Assembly: GCA_007827375.1 (NCBI GenBank)
Contig: VISH01000002.1
Coordinates: 1,699,001-1,763,000 of the forward strand
DNA from: Alteromonadaceae bacterium 2753L.S.0a.02
GTDB lineage: Bacteria; Pseudomonadota; Gammaproteobacteria; Pseudomonadales; Cellvibrionaceae
Reading direction: 5' to 3'
Length of the DNA stretch: 64,000 bases
Position 1 is the stretch's first letter. Every line of letters begins with the position of its first letter. Under the pieces are notes generated by a model, which saw nothing but the letters and a program-made list of their open reading frames with translations, made no database searches and was not told where the DNA came from. Shown one piece after another: positions 1 to 7,744 of the stretch. The translations under genes were made by a program, and so were the position numbers.

Positions 1-441
1 ATCTGTACGAGAGCTGGTGTTGTCATAGTTAATAATATAATAAGGGGCACCGGAGCTTGGATCGTGCGTAAAAATTACACCGGCGATGTTCACCTTGTTT
101 AACTGCGGTTGAATTAGCACCTGGTCTCTGTCACATAATTGCCCATAAGAGGCAAATACTTGATCAATAGCCGAAGACACTATTTGCCGCGTGGGTGCTA
201 CGCCTAGCAGTGATAAAAAGTGGCCCGCAAAGGAGCTCTCTGCTCGATCTTCTTTAACACAACTGGAGCGTATTACGAGTTGTTTGGGTGTAAATTCACT
301 GACAAACGTTGTAAGTTGGTCTTCTAAACAGTTCTCACGCTGAGTTTGCCATTGCTGCCAAGTAAACACCAACATTGGAAGTACATGGGAACTGCTTAAC
401 TGGTGCTGTAGATATCTTAGGGTGTTGGCCTTTGTATTCAT
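1..441 (-). CDS. PEP-synthase/PPDK-type ATP-binding domain protein, N-terminal part only (possible glutamine kinase)
   Basis: The reading frame is open from an ATG at 441 to the window edge (147 codons), so the 3' part lies outside. The visible part matches the N-terminal nucleotide-binding domain of pyruvate phosphate dikinase/PEP synthase: VIRSSCVKEDRAESSFAGHF (about residues 48-67) is the usual RSS..ED...sSfAG motif, and AGVIFTHDPSSGAPYYIINYD follows near the edge in two parts (AGVIFTHDP, then YYIINYD). From memory, the YYIINYD..S..TD ending is more like the capsule-linked glutamine kinases (Campylobacter Cj1418 type) than housekeeping PpsA; that is recall, not a search. The start overlaps the upstream stop as ATGA. 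It is the last visible gene of the glycan operon. The His swivel domain needed to judge function is not in the window. Confidence 0.8.
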   Translation of the reverse strand, partial: MNTKANTLRYLQHQLSSSHVLPMLVFTWQQWQTQRENCLEDQLTTFVSEFTPKQLVIRSSCVKEDRAESSFAGHFLSLLGVAPTRQIVSSAIDQVFASYGQLCDRDQVLIQPQLNKVNIAGVIFTHDPSSGAPYYIINYDNTSSRTD

Positions 442-2516
442 AAGTGACCTGCCCGCATATCGAGAATTTCGACCATATTGATAATCGTAATGTTATTGCC
501 GTATAGCTGTCGCAGTTGCTCTCGCATGACACCAGCGTGATTTATTGAACAAATTAAAAAGGGAAATTCGGTATTACTACTTTCGCTTATGCTGGTTACC
601 TCGATATTGTTCATAAGCAGCCCTTTTTTGTCGGGGTTACTGTCGTATATTGCGTTTATTGAAATAGTTCTATTATGTGTGTTGACGGCTATTAGACGCT
701 CAGCTAATTCGCTGGCGCCAAATATATTCACGGTATTTGTTTTACCGCTAGCTTGTGAAATTTTGCGTAAGACTGTGTCATCGATAGCATATTCAGGCGG
801 ATTTGCTATTTTCATATCCGGTATTTTTTCCGCCTGTTTGAAATCAGATATCACCTCTAAAACCTTATTAAAATCATCACCGAAATAACGTGGTTCAGAC
901 AAATACTGCTCCAGTTCATAGGACATTTGCCATGCAACACTGCTAATCCAAGCAATCAAATTTCGGCGCTGCTTCGCTGTATTGATATTCGCAATAGCCT
1001 GTGCGAGCAGGCTCAGTGACCGGTACCAATAGTAGTAATAAAATGGCTGACTGCCAGGCTGCGGAGTTTTTGCATAGGCCTGCGCGCAGAGAAGGAGTAT
1101 TGTTGCATTTTTGGGGTATAGCGACACCGCAGCGCGTGCGAGAGGAATGTACGAAAATGGGCTTACTCGCATTTCTTCTAGGCAGGTCTCAACCTCGGTT
1201 ATTCCATATTTCTGCACATGGTTGTCTCTGTGAAGTCTCATAACCCGCCAGGTAGGATGGTGCTTACCAGCAAGGAAAAGATCAAAATATTCAAGTAACA
1301 CTTCGAGCGAGCGGCCGCGGTTGGCGATTTTGTTGGTTTTTCGCAATAGACGTTCTGGTGTCAATGTGTTGTTGAGGTAGGCGTGTGCGTGCTGGATTAG
1401 ACTCGGTAAGTCACTAACTTTAAATCCAAAATCGGTCTCGATGAGGGGGTGCTTAGTGAGGCATTGAGTAATACAAAAGACCGGGCAATCGCTGGCCAGG
1501 GCGAAATTCAAACCTGTTTGCTCGCGATGAGTTACCATGAAGGCCGCGCTCGCGTAGTCTTCTACATAGGACGACGCACGGCTGAGAACAATGTTTTTTA
1601 AATCACGGCAGGCATCAATTACCTCAAGCAACTCGGGCCGCTCCAGGTCGTTTGGGAACGGGCGAAACAAAATTTCATACTCAAAAAAATGTATAGCGAT
1701 ATTGCGGAGGTTGTCCAGTAAATTTGATTTACTTGCGTTTGACTCCATATCCCAGTTAGATAAGTGGTAAACGATACGTCGTTTTTTAGCTTGCTCTGCG
1801 TGGCACAGTCTATAAAGCTTATCCAACTTAGGTGATCCAAAAGGAATTACGGTTACGCTATTACGTTTGTGGTCTATAAGCTGCGGGGGAATGCTATTTA
1901 TCAAGTAATCGCTCGGCAAGTGCTGGCCCCCAGTTGGGCTGAGTATGGCATCGAACAGCTGCGCGCCGCCGTAGGTATGTAATGTATGGGTAATGGGTAC
2001 ATCAATTCCGTGAGCGCAGCCGATGCGAAGTGTATTCTCGGGTAATGGCCAGTGTGCGCGTTCATTAAATTCAGGTAGAAATATTGCTTTTAAGCAAGTT
2101 AGGGCGATAAGAAAACTCTCGTTTGGAAGTGCGAGGTAATTGAATTGTTCAAAATCGGTGACCCGTCGCTGGTTAGTTTCGCTAAGTTCCTCAAGGTTAA
2201 CAACAGCGAGAAAGGGGTAGTTATTCTGCTCAAATGCCTCAGATAGATACCTCATTTGATTACAAATCACCGAAAAATAAAAATATGCAGCTATTACCTT
2301 AGAATTGCCATTGCGTTGGAGAACCTGCTCAATATTAACTTCGGTAATATAATTTAAAGCATCATCGAAACTGAGATGCATAATCTCGGCAGATAATGTT
2401 GAGATAGCAATTTGGTCTCGCCTTAAACTAGCGAGCGCTAAAGATATTTTCATACATTCAACAGCGGTGTACCGCCCTTGAAAACAGTTTTGCATGCTCG
2501 CCAGTTGCTGTGTCAT
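438..2516 (-). CDS. CDP-glycerol glycerophosphotransferase-like protein with C-terminal Rossmann-type domain
   Basis: 692 aa. The middle (about 165-350) looks like the GT-B fold of CDP-glycerol:poly(glycerophosphate) transferases: a CAHG near 167-170, VIPFGSPKLDKL at 224-235, and LFRPFPND at 283-290. The last 100 residues start with VNIFGASELAERL (about 596-608), a glycine-rich nucleotide-binding start as in PglD-like N-terminal or redox domains, so the protein is a fusion. The N-terminal 150 residues are not recognised. Start ATG 2516 overlaps the upstream stop by ATGA, and its own stop overlaps the next gene by ATGA. A role in transferring a phospho-group (glycerol phosphate or another CDP-linked phosphoryl group) to a glycan is inference from fold and neighbours. 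Confidence 0.7.
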   Translation of the reverse strand: MTQQLASMQNCFQGRYTAVECMKISLALASLRRDQIAISTLSAEIMHLSFDDALNYITEVNIEQVLQRNGNSKVIAAYFYFSVICNQMRYLSEAFEQNNYPFLAVVNLEELSETNQRRVTDFEQFNYLALPNESFLIALTCLKAIFLPEFNERAHWPLPENTLRIGCAHGIDVPITHTLHTYGGAQLFDAILSPTGGQHLPSDYLINSIPPQLIDHKRNSVTVIPFGSPKLDKLYRLCHAEQAKKRRIVYHLSNWDMESNASKSNLLDNLRNIAIHFFEYEILFRPFPNDLERPELLEVIDACRDLKNIVLSRASSYVEDYASAAFMVTHREQTGLNFALASDCPVFCITQCLTKHPLIETDFGFKVSDLPSLIQHAHAYLNNTLTPERLLRKTNKIANRGRSLEVLLEYFDLFLAGKHHPTWRVMRLHRDNHVQKYGITEVETCLEEMRVSPFSYIPLARAAVSLYPKNATILLLCAQAYAKTPQPGSQPFYYYYWYRSLSLLAQAIANINTAKQRRNLIAWISSVAWQMSYELEQYLSEPRYFGDDFNKVLEVISDFKQAEKIPDMKIANPPEYAIDDTVLRKISQASGKTNTVNIFGASELAERLIAVNTHNRTISINAIYDSNPDKKGLLMNNIEVTSISESSNTEFPFLICSINHAGVMREQLRQLYGNNITIINMVEILDMRAGHL

Positions 2517-3073
2517 ACACAGGTATCCTCAAGCATATTGCACAATATGGTGTTGGCGACTGCGGGAATGCTAGTTTCATTGAGATTGTTACATATCGTT
2601 AAATCGGGTTTGTTAGGGAGTTCTACCCGTTGATCCAATCCGCTCATGTTGATGTGTTCACCCGCATCATGTGCTTGATAGAGTGCTTTTGGATCGCGCT
2701 TGCGCCTTATAGATTCATCACATTCTAAAAATACTTCATAGTAACCGGGAATATTATCGCGATTCCATGCGTGAACTTCATGAAACAAACTGATGGTTGG
2801 AACAATGACAAAGAGCCCCTGATAGGCTGCCATTGCTGCGAGCCGGGCATAGCGATATGAGCCTCGCAATCGGCTTTCCCGGTCATAACCCCATTGAGGG
2901 TCATTAATGGCTTCGCGTACCTGATCGCCATCCAAGATAAGAGGCGTGATATCGCGTAAGAACAACTTGCGCTGCACCGCGAGTGCAACTGTGGATTTCC
3001 CAGCTCCGGATAAACCTGTAATCCAAAGTACACGTCCATTGGGCTTGTGATAAACAGAAATAGTGTTATACAT
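2513..3073 (-). CDS. CysC-like (adenylylsulfate kinase family) P-loop kinase, divergent substrate site
   Basis: 186 aa, the length of an APS kinase. The P-loop GLSGAGKS is at 20-27 and the DGDQVR motif at 48-53. Housekeeping CysC has an arginine/asparagine stretch after the DGD motif and an ISPYR-type motif that grips APS; here these read YDRESRLRGS and PTISLFHEVH (about 92-101). There is no cysD, cysN or cysH nearby. The same fold is used by Campylobacter Cj1415, a cytidine diphosphoramidate kinase of the capsule O-methyl phosphoramidate pathway, and the TISLF variant is, as I recall, typical of that group. The start overlaps the upstream gene by 8 bp and the stop overlaps the next start by 4 bp. 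Kinase activity is well supported; the substrate is inference. Confidence 0.82.
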   Translation of the reverse strand: MYNTISVYHKPNGRVLWITGLSGAGKSTVALAVQRKLFLRDITPLILDGDQVREAINDPQWGYDRESRLRGSYRYARLAAMAAYQGLFVIVPTISLFHEVHAWNRDNIPGYYEVFLECDESIRRKRDPKALYQAHDAGEHINMSGLDQRVELPNKPDLTICNNLNETSIPAVANTILCNMLEDTCV

Positions 3074-3824
3074 CAGCTCTTATCCCTGAAGGTTCACAAG
3101 GGTTACCAACTTGAAGTTGCTTTAGCACAGTAAGACTTCTCAATACAGGGTGCATAACATAGTAGGGCCTCGGCCCCGCTTCTATATTTTCCACAGGACT
3201 CGTATTGTGTAAACCATTCTCAAATGCGGTTTTTAATGTAAGCGCACGTATCCATGGGTCTACAATATGATCCATAAAGAGTGCAGCATCGTTAGTAGCT
3301 GGAAAATTGAGTTGAAAAGTGCGCTTACAAATAACATCTCCGCTATCTAGCTCAGGCTTTAAGAAAAAAGCGCTCGCATTCAGGGTATTGCTCTTTAATA
3401 GGCTGTAGTAAAAACACGTCGAGCCCCGAAAATTAGGTAGATCTCCCGGATGTACATGCAGATATCGCGCGCCGCACTGAAAAAGGTGCGGTCTCAATAT
3501 TCCGCCCCCGGTAAACAACCAAGTTACAGCACCTTGTGAATGCAGCAGTTGGGAAACGGTTGGGTCATTTATCGATGTGGCCAGCGAGTGAAACACGGGG
3601 CTTGGAAAATCCGTTAAGTAATTATCCAATTGATAATTAATATCGAACTCGGGATTTTGTGCTTTAATGGCACGCTGAAATGTAAATTTATCGGCCTTGT
3701 TACGGTTGTTTTCTAAGGTAATAACTGACTGGGGTCTAGCGCCAATATCTCTTAAAATGTTGAGGTAGGCTATTCCGCGTGTACTGGGGTACCAGATAAT
3801 CGAAAACTCCGGTAGCGTGTTCAT
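3066..3824 (-). CDS. Formyltransferase-family protein with altered catalytic triad
   Basis: 252 aa. The middle carries the formyltransferase hallmark VHPGDLPNFRGS (about 135-146) and a downstream PELDSGDV containing the conserved Asp of the Asn-His-Asp triad. In methionyl-tRNA and sugar formyltransferases the first triad residue is Asn in an N-x-H-P motif; here the motif is LHVHPG, so Asn is replaced by His. The N-terminus lacks a clear folate-binding GGRD-type sequence. It lies inside a sugar-modifying operon, overlapping its neighbours by 4 and 8 bp. Sugar N-formyltransferases act on amino sugars, and PseC supplies amino sugars in this operon. It may formylate by a changed mechanism, bind another acyl donor, or be inactive. 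Confidence 0.72.
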   Translation of the reverse strand: MNTLPEFSIIWYPSTRGIAYLNILRDIGARPQSVITLENNRNKADKFTFQRAIKAQNPEFDINYQLDNYLTDFPSPVFHSLATSINDPTVSQLLHSQGAVTWLFTGGGILRPHLFQCGARYLHVHPGDLPNFRGSTCFYYSLLKSNTLNASAFFLKPELDSGDVICKRTFQLNFPATNDAALFMDHIVDPWIRALTLKTAFENGLHNTSPVENIEAGPRPYYVMHPVLRSLTVLKQLQVGNPCEPSGIRADV

Positions 3825-4306
3825 GAATTGATTTTCTCCAATGCGCGCAGTTCGCGTGTAATTGAGTCTGCTGCCAGTTCGCAGTCAATATAAGTGTTTC
3901 CCTTTTGGTATTCTGATCTTACAAAGTCCAGTAGCCTTATCGAACTGTTCAATCCGTTTAAGTCGTCGTTTGTTTCGTAGCATTTCAAAAGGCAGCTAGC
4001 GAGTAACAGGTAGTGATTCGTGGAGTGAGGTGGCTTAAGCAGATGTTCAATGCTCCCCCTTACGATAAAAGCTTTTTCGAGCTTGTAGAGAAATGCAAGG
4101 CTATCTTGGGATACGTCGCCGAGCATAACAGCGCTGTGCAACTGAGCAAGCTTACAATCCGGGTTTATGGGAAATGTGCGTTCGTGCTTGAGTTTTATCA
4201 GCCATTGCTTCCTGGACTCATTAAATAACTGAAGGGTGTCGCGCAAGTTATATTGCGGAATATCGTGTTCATGTTTGTGTTGACTAGGCTCAAGCGTTGT
4301 AATCAT
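3821..4306 (-). CDS. Unknown protein in the glycan operon
   Basis: 161 aa; I do not recognise the family. It has no signal peptide or membrane segment, is rich in Leu, His and charged residues, and looks mostly alpha-helical, with possible short helical pairs between about 70 and 150 that could be TPR-like. It overlaps the upstream methyltransferase (ATGA at 4306) and the downstream formyltransferase by 4 bp each, so it is translated with them. That coupling is the main evidence it is real. Confidence 0.6.
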   Translation of the reverse strand: MITTLEPSQHKHEHDIPQYNLRDTLQLFNESRKQWLIKLKHERTFPINPDCKLAQLHSAVMLGDVSQDSLAFLYKLEKAFIVRGSIEHLLKPPHSTNHYLLLASCLLKCYETNDDLNGLNSSIRLLDFVRSEYQKGNTYIDCELAADSITRELRALEKINS

Positions 4307-5073
4307 GCTATTCGTTTCAAGTAGCCATCGGGTGCAACGGTAATTTGCAACTGATTGTGAATATCGCTATCAATTGCAAACCCGGTATTGTCACGAAGGA
4401 AATCATGCACGGCTGTTTTGGGGTTGTTATTTTTGCCCCAAGGTCGATCACTAAACAGCTCATCGGGAAGGTCTTCGACATGGCTGTCAAATACAATACA
4501 ATAATTCCCCGCGCTGGTGAGGGGGGCATACGCATTTAATTCACTGAGTACATGATCGTGAGTGTGATTGGAATCCAGGCACACCATAATTCGTTTAAAG
4601 TCGCGCGCAATGGTATGAACCTGAGACACGACGTTTTCCGCGATGCTGGACCCTTCAAGCATAGTTATACGTGAGGCCATCGGGTGTTTCTCAATAGCTT
4701 CGCGATTGTGTTTACGAATATCGATGTCAATCCCCAGTACACGGCGTGATGAAATTAGAGGGTCAAACATTTTTCCCGCCGAAATGGCGTCGCACAAATC
4801 CAACATTGCCAGCATGGAAGCGCTGAATATCAACGAACCGCCGTGCGCAATACCCGTTTCAATAATCAAGTCTGGTTGCGTTTTCCAAATCAGCTGTTGC
4901 ATGGCCAGAATATCTTGTGGGTATTGTATAATCGGCCTACCAAGCCAGGAAAAATTATAGGAGTACTGCGCCGACATTGAGCTTTGCATAAACGCCAGGG
5001 CGCTGGATTTCAGTACTTGATTTGAAGCGTAATCTGTGATGCGCTTCTGAACTTCCTTCTCAAATGGGCTCAT
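4303..5073 (-). CDS. CmcI-type (cephalosporin hydroxylase family) SAM methyltransferase
   Basis: 256 aa. The family markers are YNFSWLGRPIIQYPQDI (about 39-55), the SAM-binding IIETGIAHGGSLIF (about 75-88), VLGIDIDIR (near 116) and MVCLDSNHTHDHV (near 163). The DSNHTHDH stretch is the metal/substrate site characteristic of CmcI and rhamnosyl O-methyltransferases. In polysaccharide clusters these enzymes O-methylate sugars or sugar-phosphate groups. It lies 12 bp after the SDR gene and overlaps the next gene by 4 bp. Its acceptor is unknown: the branched sugar, pseudaminic acid, or a phosphoramidate ester if that pathway is present. Confidence 0.82.
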   Translation of the reverse strand: MSPFEKEVQKRITDYASNQVLKSSALAFMQSSMSAQYSYNFSWLGRPIIQYPQDILAMQQLIWKTQPDLIIETGIAHGGSLIFSASMLAMLDLCDAISAGKMFDPLISSRRVLGIDIDIRKHNREAIEKHPMASRITMLEGSSIAENVVSQVHTIARDFKRIMVCLDSNHTHDHVLSELNAYAPLTSAGNYCIVFDSHVEDLPDELFSDRPWGKNNNPKTAVHDFLRDNTGFAIDSDIHNQLQITVAPDGYLKRIA

Positions 5074-5085
5074 GTATTTTCCTCG

Positions 5086-5979
5086 CTAGTTTGCGGCTCG
5101 TTTTAACTGGGGAGAGAAGTCTGCTAATCCCGCTTCCAGGGAAATATTCGGTCGCCAGCCTAAATCACATAAGCGCTGATTGTTGCCTACTAATAGTCGA
5201 ATACTGTCTACGGTTGTGGGAGAAAGCTGGGTTATTGTGCTGTGGTCTACTCCGTGGTTAAACGCGATTAGTTCAACCAGGCGGCGCAATTGCAGTGGCT
5301 GAGATGAGGCTATATTAAATTCACCCTTAGCATTATTTACTGCAAGGGTGAGAAATGCTCTGGCCACATCTTGCACATGAATAAAATCACGATAGTTTTC
5401 AAGATTAACGCCAAAAGGAGCTTGCTCACCACTAAATACACGGGATAACGAAGGTATTAAACGAGCCTCGTTTTCCCCTCTGCCATAACAGAAAAAAACC
5501 CGCGCCCATGTTAAAGCCAGTTCATTGGCGTTACAAAGTGTCTGGCATTGCTTGAGGAGCAAGTGTTTACATTCACTGTAGCAGGACAGTGCTCTGAGAG
5601 GTGTGAGAGATTCGCTGCAATAACCATAGCGCCAATCGTATTCTGCGCAGGTACCCGCTATAGTTATGTGTGCACCTCCACTCTTAGAAAATGCGTCGAC
5701 GAGATCCAGGCTTGCGCTTAACCAATCGTAATTACTGGGTGAGTGCCAATAATTTCCATGCTCGGTGATCCAGGCTAGATGTATCAAGTGTGTTGCCTGT
5801 AGAGGCAGTATCAGTTGGGGAAGGTTATTCGGCTGCAATAAATCACAGTAGATGTGTTGTGCTTTAATGCCAGGGACCTGATGTCGCCCTAGAGTAACCA
5901 ACTCAATACCGTTTTGTATGAGTTGGTGACAAAGCTGTTTGCCAATAAAACCGTTGGCCCCAGTAACGATAATCTTCAT
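5086..5979 (-). CDS. NAD(P)-dependent sugar epimerase/dehydratase/reductase (extended SDR)
   Basis: 297 aa. The Rossmann motif GANGFIGKQL is at 7-16. IAGTCAEYDWRYGYCSE (about 106-122) carries the Ser/Thr region, and the active-site YSECK (about 133-137) fits Y-x-x-x-K. RDFIHVQDVARAF (about 192-204) is typical of nucleotide-sugar SDRs. It follows the C-methyltransferase with an ATGA overlap, where branched-sugar pathways usually carry the 4-ketoreductase that finishes the sugar. Assignment as a 4-ketoreductase is inference from position. Confidence 0.82.
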   Translation of the reverse strand: MKIIVTGANGFIGKQLCHQLIQNGIELVTLGRHQVPGIKAQHIYCDLLQPNNLPQLILPLQATHLIHLAWITEHGNYWHSPSNYDWLSASLDLVDAFSKSGGAHITIAGTCAEYDWRYGYCSESLTPLRALSCYSECKHLLLKQCQTLCNANELALTWARVFFCYGRGENEARLIPSLSRVFSGEQAPFGVNLENYRDFIHVQDVARAFLTLAVNNAKGEFNIASSQPLQLRRLVELIAFNHGVDHSTITQLSPTTVDSIRLLVGNNQRLCDLGWRPNISLEAGLADFSPQLKRAAN

Positions 5980-7199
5980 ATCTCCCGAAGTTCCGGTATG
6001 GCTGTTATAAATCGAGTGCCGGCTTTTCTTAGGTAATCGAGCTGTGTTTTTATTTCATCTGCAATGTTCCAAGGCAGAATAAGGAGAAAATCGGGTTTGT
6101 ATTTTTCGAGAACACCGGGAGCTACGATGGGTATATGACTACCAGGCATAAATTTGTGTTGCTTGGACGGTGCTGCATCGCATACAAAAGGTAGGAGATC
6201 GGGTGTAACGCCTGCATAGTTTAGTAAGGTGTTGCCTTTGGCTGCTGCACCGTAAGCTGCGATAGATTTACCGGATGTTTTTAATTCCAGTAAAAACAGT
6301 TGCAATTGTGTTTTTATGGCTTCCACCCGTGCTTGGAACACTGCGTAAGTCGATATTCGGGTAATGCCACCCTCAGCTTCTTCTTTCAGCGTATTGGTTA
6401 CGCTGGCTTCGGTGATTCTGGGGTCATCCCGATGGCATATATATACTCGAAGGCTGCCACCGTGTGTGCTTAAGGGTACAACGCGGTAAACCCGTAACTG
6501 ATTGTGGAACAGGATGCTGTTTACGGCATGCAACGAGTGATAGGAAAAGTGCTCGTGATATAGAGTATCGAATTGCGTAAATTTTAAAATGTTGAGTACA
6601 TGTTGGAATTCCAGTGTGATGGTTCCCTGTGGCTTTAACAAGGTTTTTAAACCTAGTGTAAAGTCATTGATGTCAGGTACATGGGCGTAAACGTTATTCG
6701 CTACAATGAGATTCGCTTGAATGCCGTCATTGGCCATTTTCTGGGCGAGCGTATTGCCAAAGAACTCCCCAATAACGGGTATATTCAATTGTTTCGCGGC
6801 TTCGGCAGTGCTTGCTGTCGGTTCAATTCCTAGACAGGGTATTTGTGCTTCTACAAAATTCTTAAGTAGATAACCATCATTGCAGGCGATCTCTACAACC
6901 TGATGATTTTTATTGAGTTTTAAATCTCTGATGATATCGTCGCAAAAGCGTTTAGCGTGTGCAAGCCAACTACTGGACGTTGAAGAAAAATAAGCGTAGT
7001 CCTGAGTGAATAAACCGTTGGCGGCACTATAATCTTCAGTTTGTACAAGCCAGCATTGCTCGCAAACCATAATCCGCAGGGGGAACCAGATTTCGGGTTT
7101 ATGCAGATCCGCCTCTGTTAAATAGGCGTTGGACGGAGGCGCAAACCTAAGATCTGCCATGGTTTTGCTGATTTCGGAATCACAGTGGCGACACTTCAT
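5976..7199 (-). CDS. NDP-sugar C-methyltransferase (TylC3/NovU family)
   Basis: 407 aa, the normal length for this family. The N-terminal zinc site CRHC (3-6) with VCEQCWLVQ (about 45-53) is followed by the SAM-binding core VVEIACNDGYLLKNF (about 96-110). LYHEHFSYHS (about 213-222) holds the Glu-His pair used as catalytic base in TcaB9/NovU-type enzymes. The C-terminal third has SIAAYGAAAKGNTLLNY (about 308-324), the second Rossmann unit of the family. These enzymes methylate C3 (or C5) of a 4-keto-deoxysugar nucleotide. It sits between a 3,5-epimerase-like gene and an SDR reductase, both with 4-bp overlaps, as in branched deoxysugar cassettes. Confidence 0.9.
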   Translation of the reverse strand: MKCRHCDSEISKTMADLRFAPPSNAYLTEADLHKPEIWFPLRIMVCEQCWLVQTEDYSAANGLFTQDYAYFSSTSSSWLAHAKRFCDDIIRDLKLNKNHQVVEIACNDGYLLKNFVEAQIPCLGIEPTASTAEAAKQLNIPVIGEFFGNTLAQKMANDGIQANLIVANNVYAHVPDINDFTLGLKTLLKPQGTITLEFQHVLNILKFTQFDTLYHEHFSYHSLHAVNSILFHNQLRVYRVVPLSTHGGSLRVYICHRDDPRITEASVTNTLKEEAEGGITRISTYAVFQARVEAIKTQLQLFLLELKTSGKSIAAYGAAAKGNTLLNYAGVTPDLLPFVCDAAPSKQHKFMPGSHIPIVAPGVLEKYKPDFLLILPWNIADEIKTQLDYLRKAGTRFITAIPELREI

Positions 7200-7744
7200 A
7201 ACGATATCCCTACGAAGTTTGAGGGTAGCGGTTCGTGATTCGCATCTTTTTTTGATAGGCTTGGATTTTCGAGCGGCCAGGAAATTCGTAATGCAGGTTC
7301 ATTCCAGGAAATTGAACCTTCCGCTTCTGGTTTGTAACGAGCGGTATGCAGGTACAAAATTTCACAATTGGGCTCCAGGGTTTGGAAGCCATGAGCAAAA
7401 CCTTCTGGAATTATTAACATGCTATTATTTTTTTGCGTAAGCTCAACACCGAACCAACGCATAAAGGTTTCAGAATCCTTACGAATATCAACAGCGACAT
7501 CATAAATTCCGCCACGAATACAACGTACCATCTTTGTTTCCGAAAATGGTGGATGTTGAAAATGCAAACCGCGAATCGTACCCCTACGCTCCGTAAACGA
7601 ATGATTAATTTGAACGATAGGCTTAGGCGCGAGCTCGGCAAGTTCATCGTGACAATAGCTACGCATAAACCACCCCCGTTCATCTCCGAGCGGTTTAAGC
7701 GTAACAAGCTGTAATCCATCTAGTTCTGTCGCGCAACTGTGCAC
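7196..7744 (-). CDS. dTDP-4-dehydrorhamnose 3,5-epimerase (RfbC/RmlC)-like protein
   Basis: 182 aa from a GTG at 7744. The cupin motifs are GDERGWF (about 21-27), QINHSFTERRGTIRGLHFQ (about 46-64), the catalytic His region, and IPEGFAHGFQTLE (about 112-124). IRGLHFQ and GFAHGF are diagnostic of the RmlC superfamily. The frame is also open to a TTG at 7762, giving 188 aa; GTG is preferred because it places GDERG at the usual distance from the start, but neither has a good ribosome site. In this cassette it probably epimerises a 4-keto sugar nucleotide before or after C-methylation; the nucleotide is likely CDP or dTDP. Confidence 0.85.
   Translation of the reverse strand: MHSCATELDGLQLVTLKPLGDERGWFMRSYCHDELAELAPKPIVQINHSFTERRGTIRGLHFQHPPFSETKMVRCIRGGIYDVAVDIRKDSETFMRWFGVELTQKNNSMLIIPEGFAHGFQTLEPNCEILYLHTARYKPEAEGSISWNEPALRISWPLENPSLSKKDANHEPLPSNFVGISL

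Noticed and set aside
1001..1243. Plus-strand open frame opposite the CDP-glycerol-like gene
   Set aside because: Antisense to a well-supported gene with no motif or ribosome site.
2513..3073. Housekeeping APS kinase for sulfate assimilation
   Set aside because: No cysD/cysN/cysH neighbours, translational coupling to glycan genes, and replaced APS-binding motifs.
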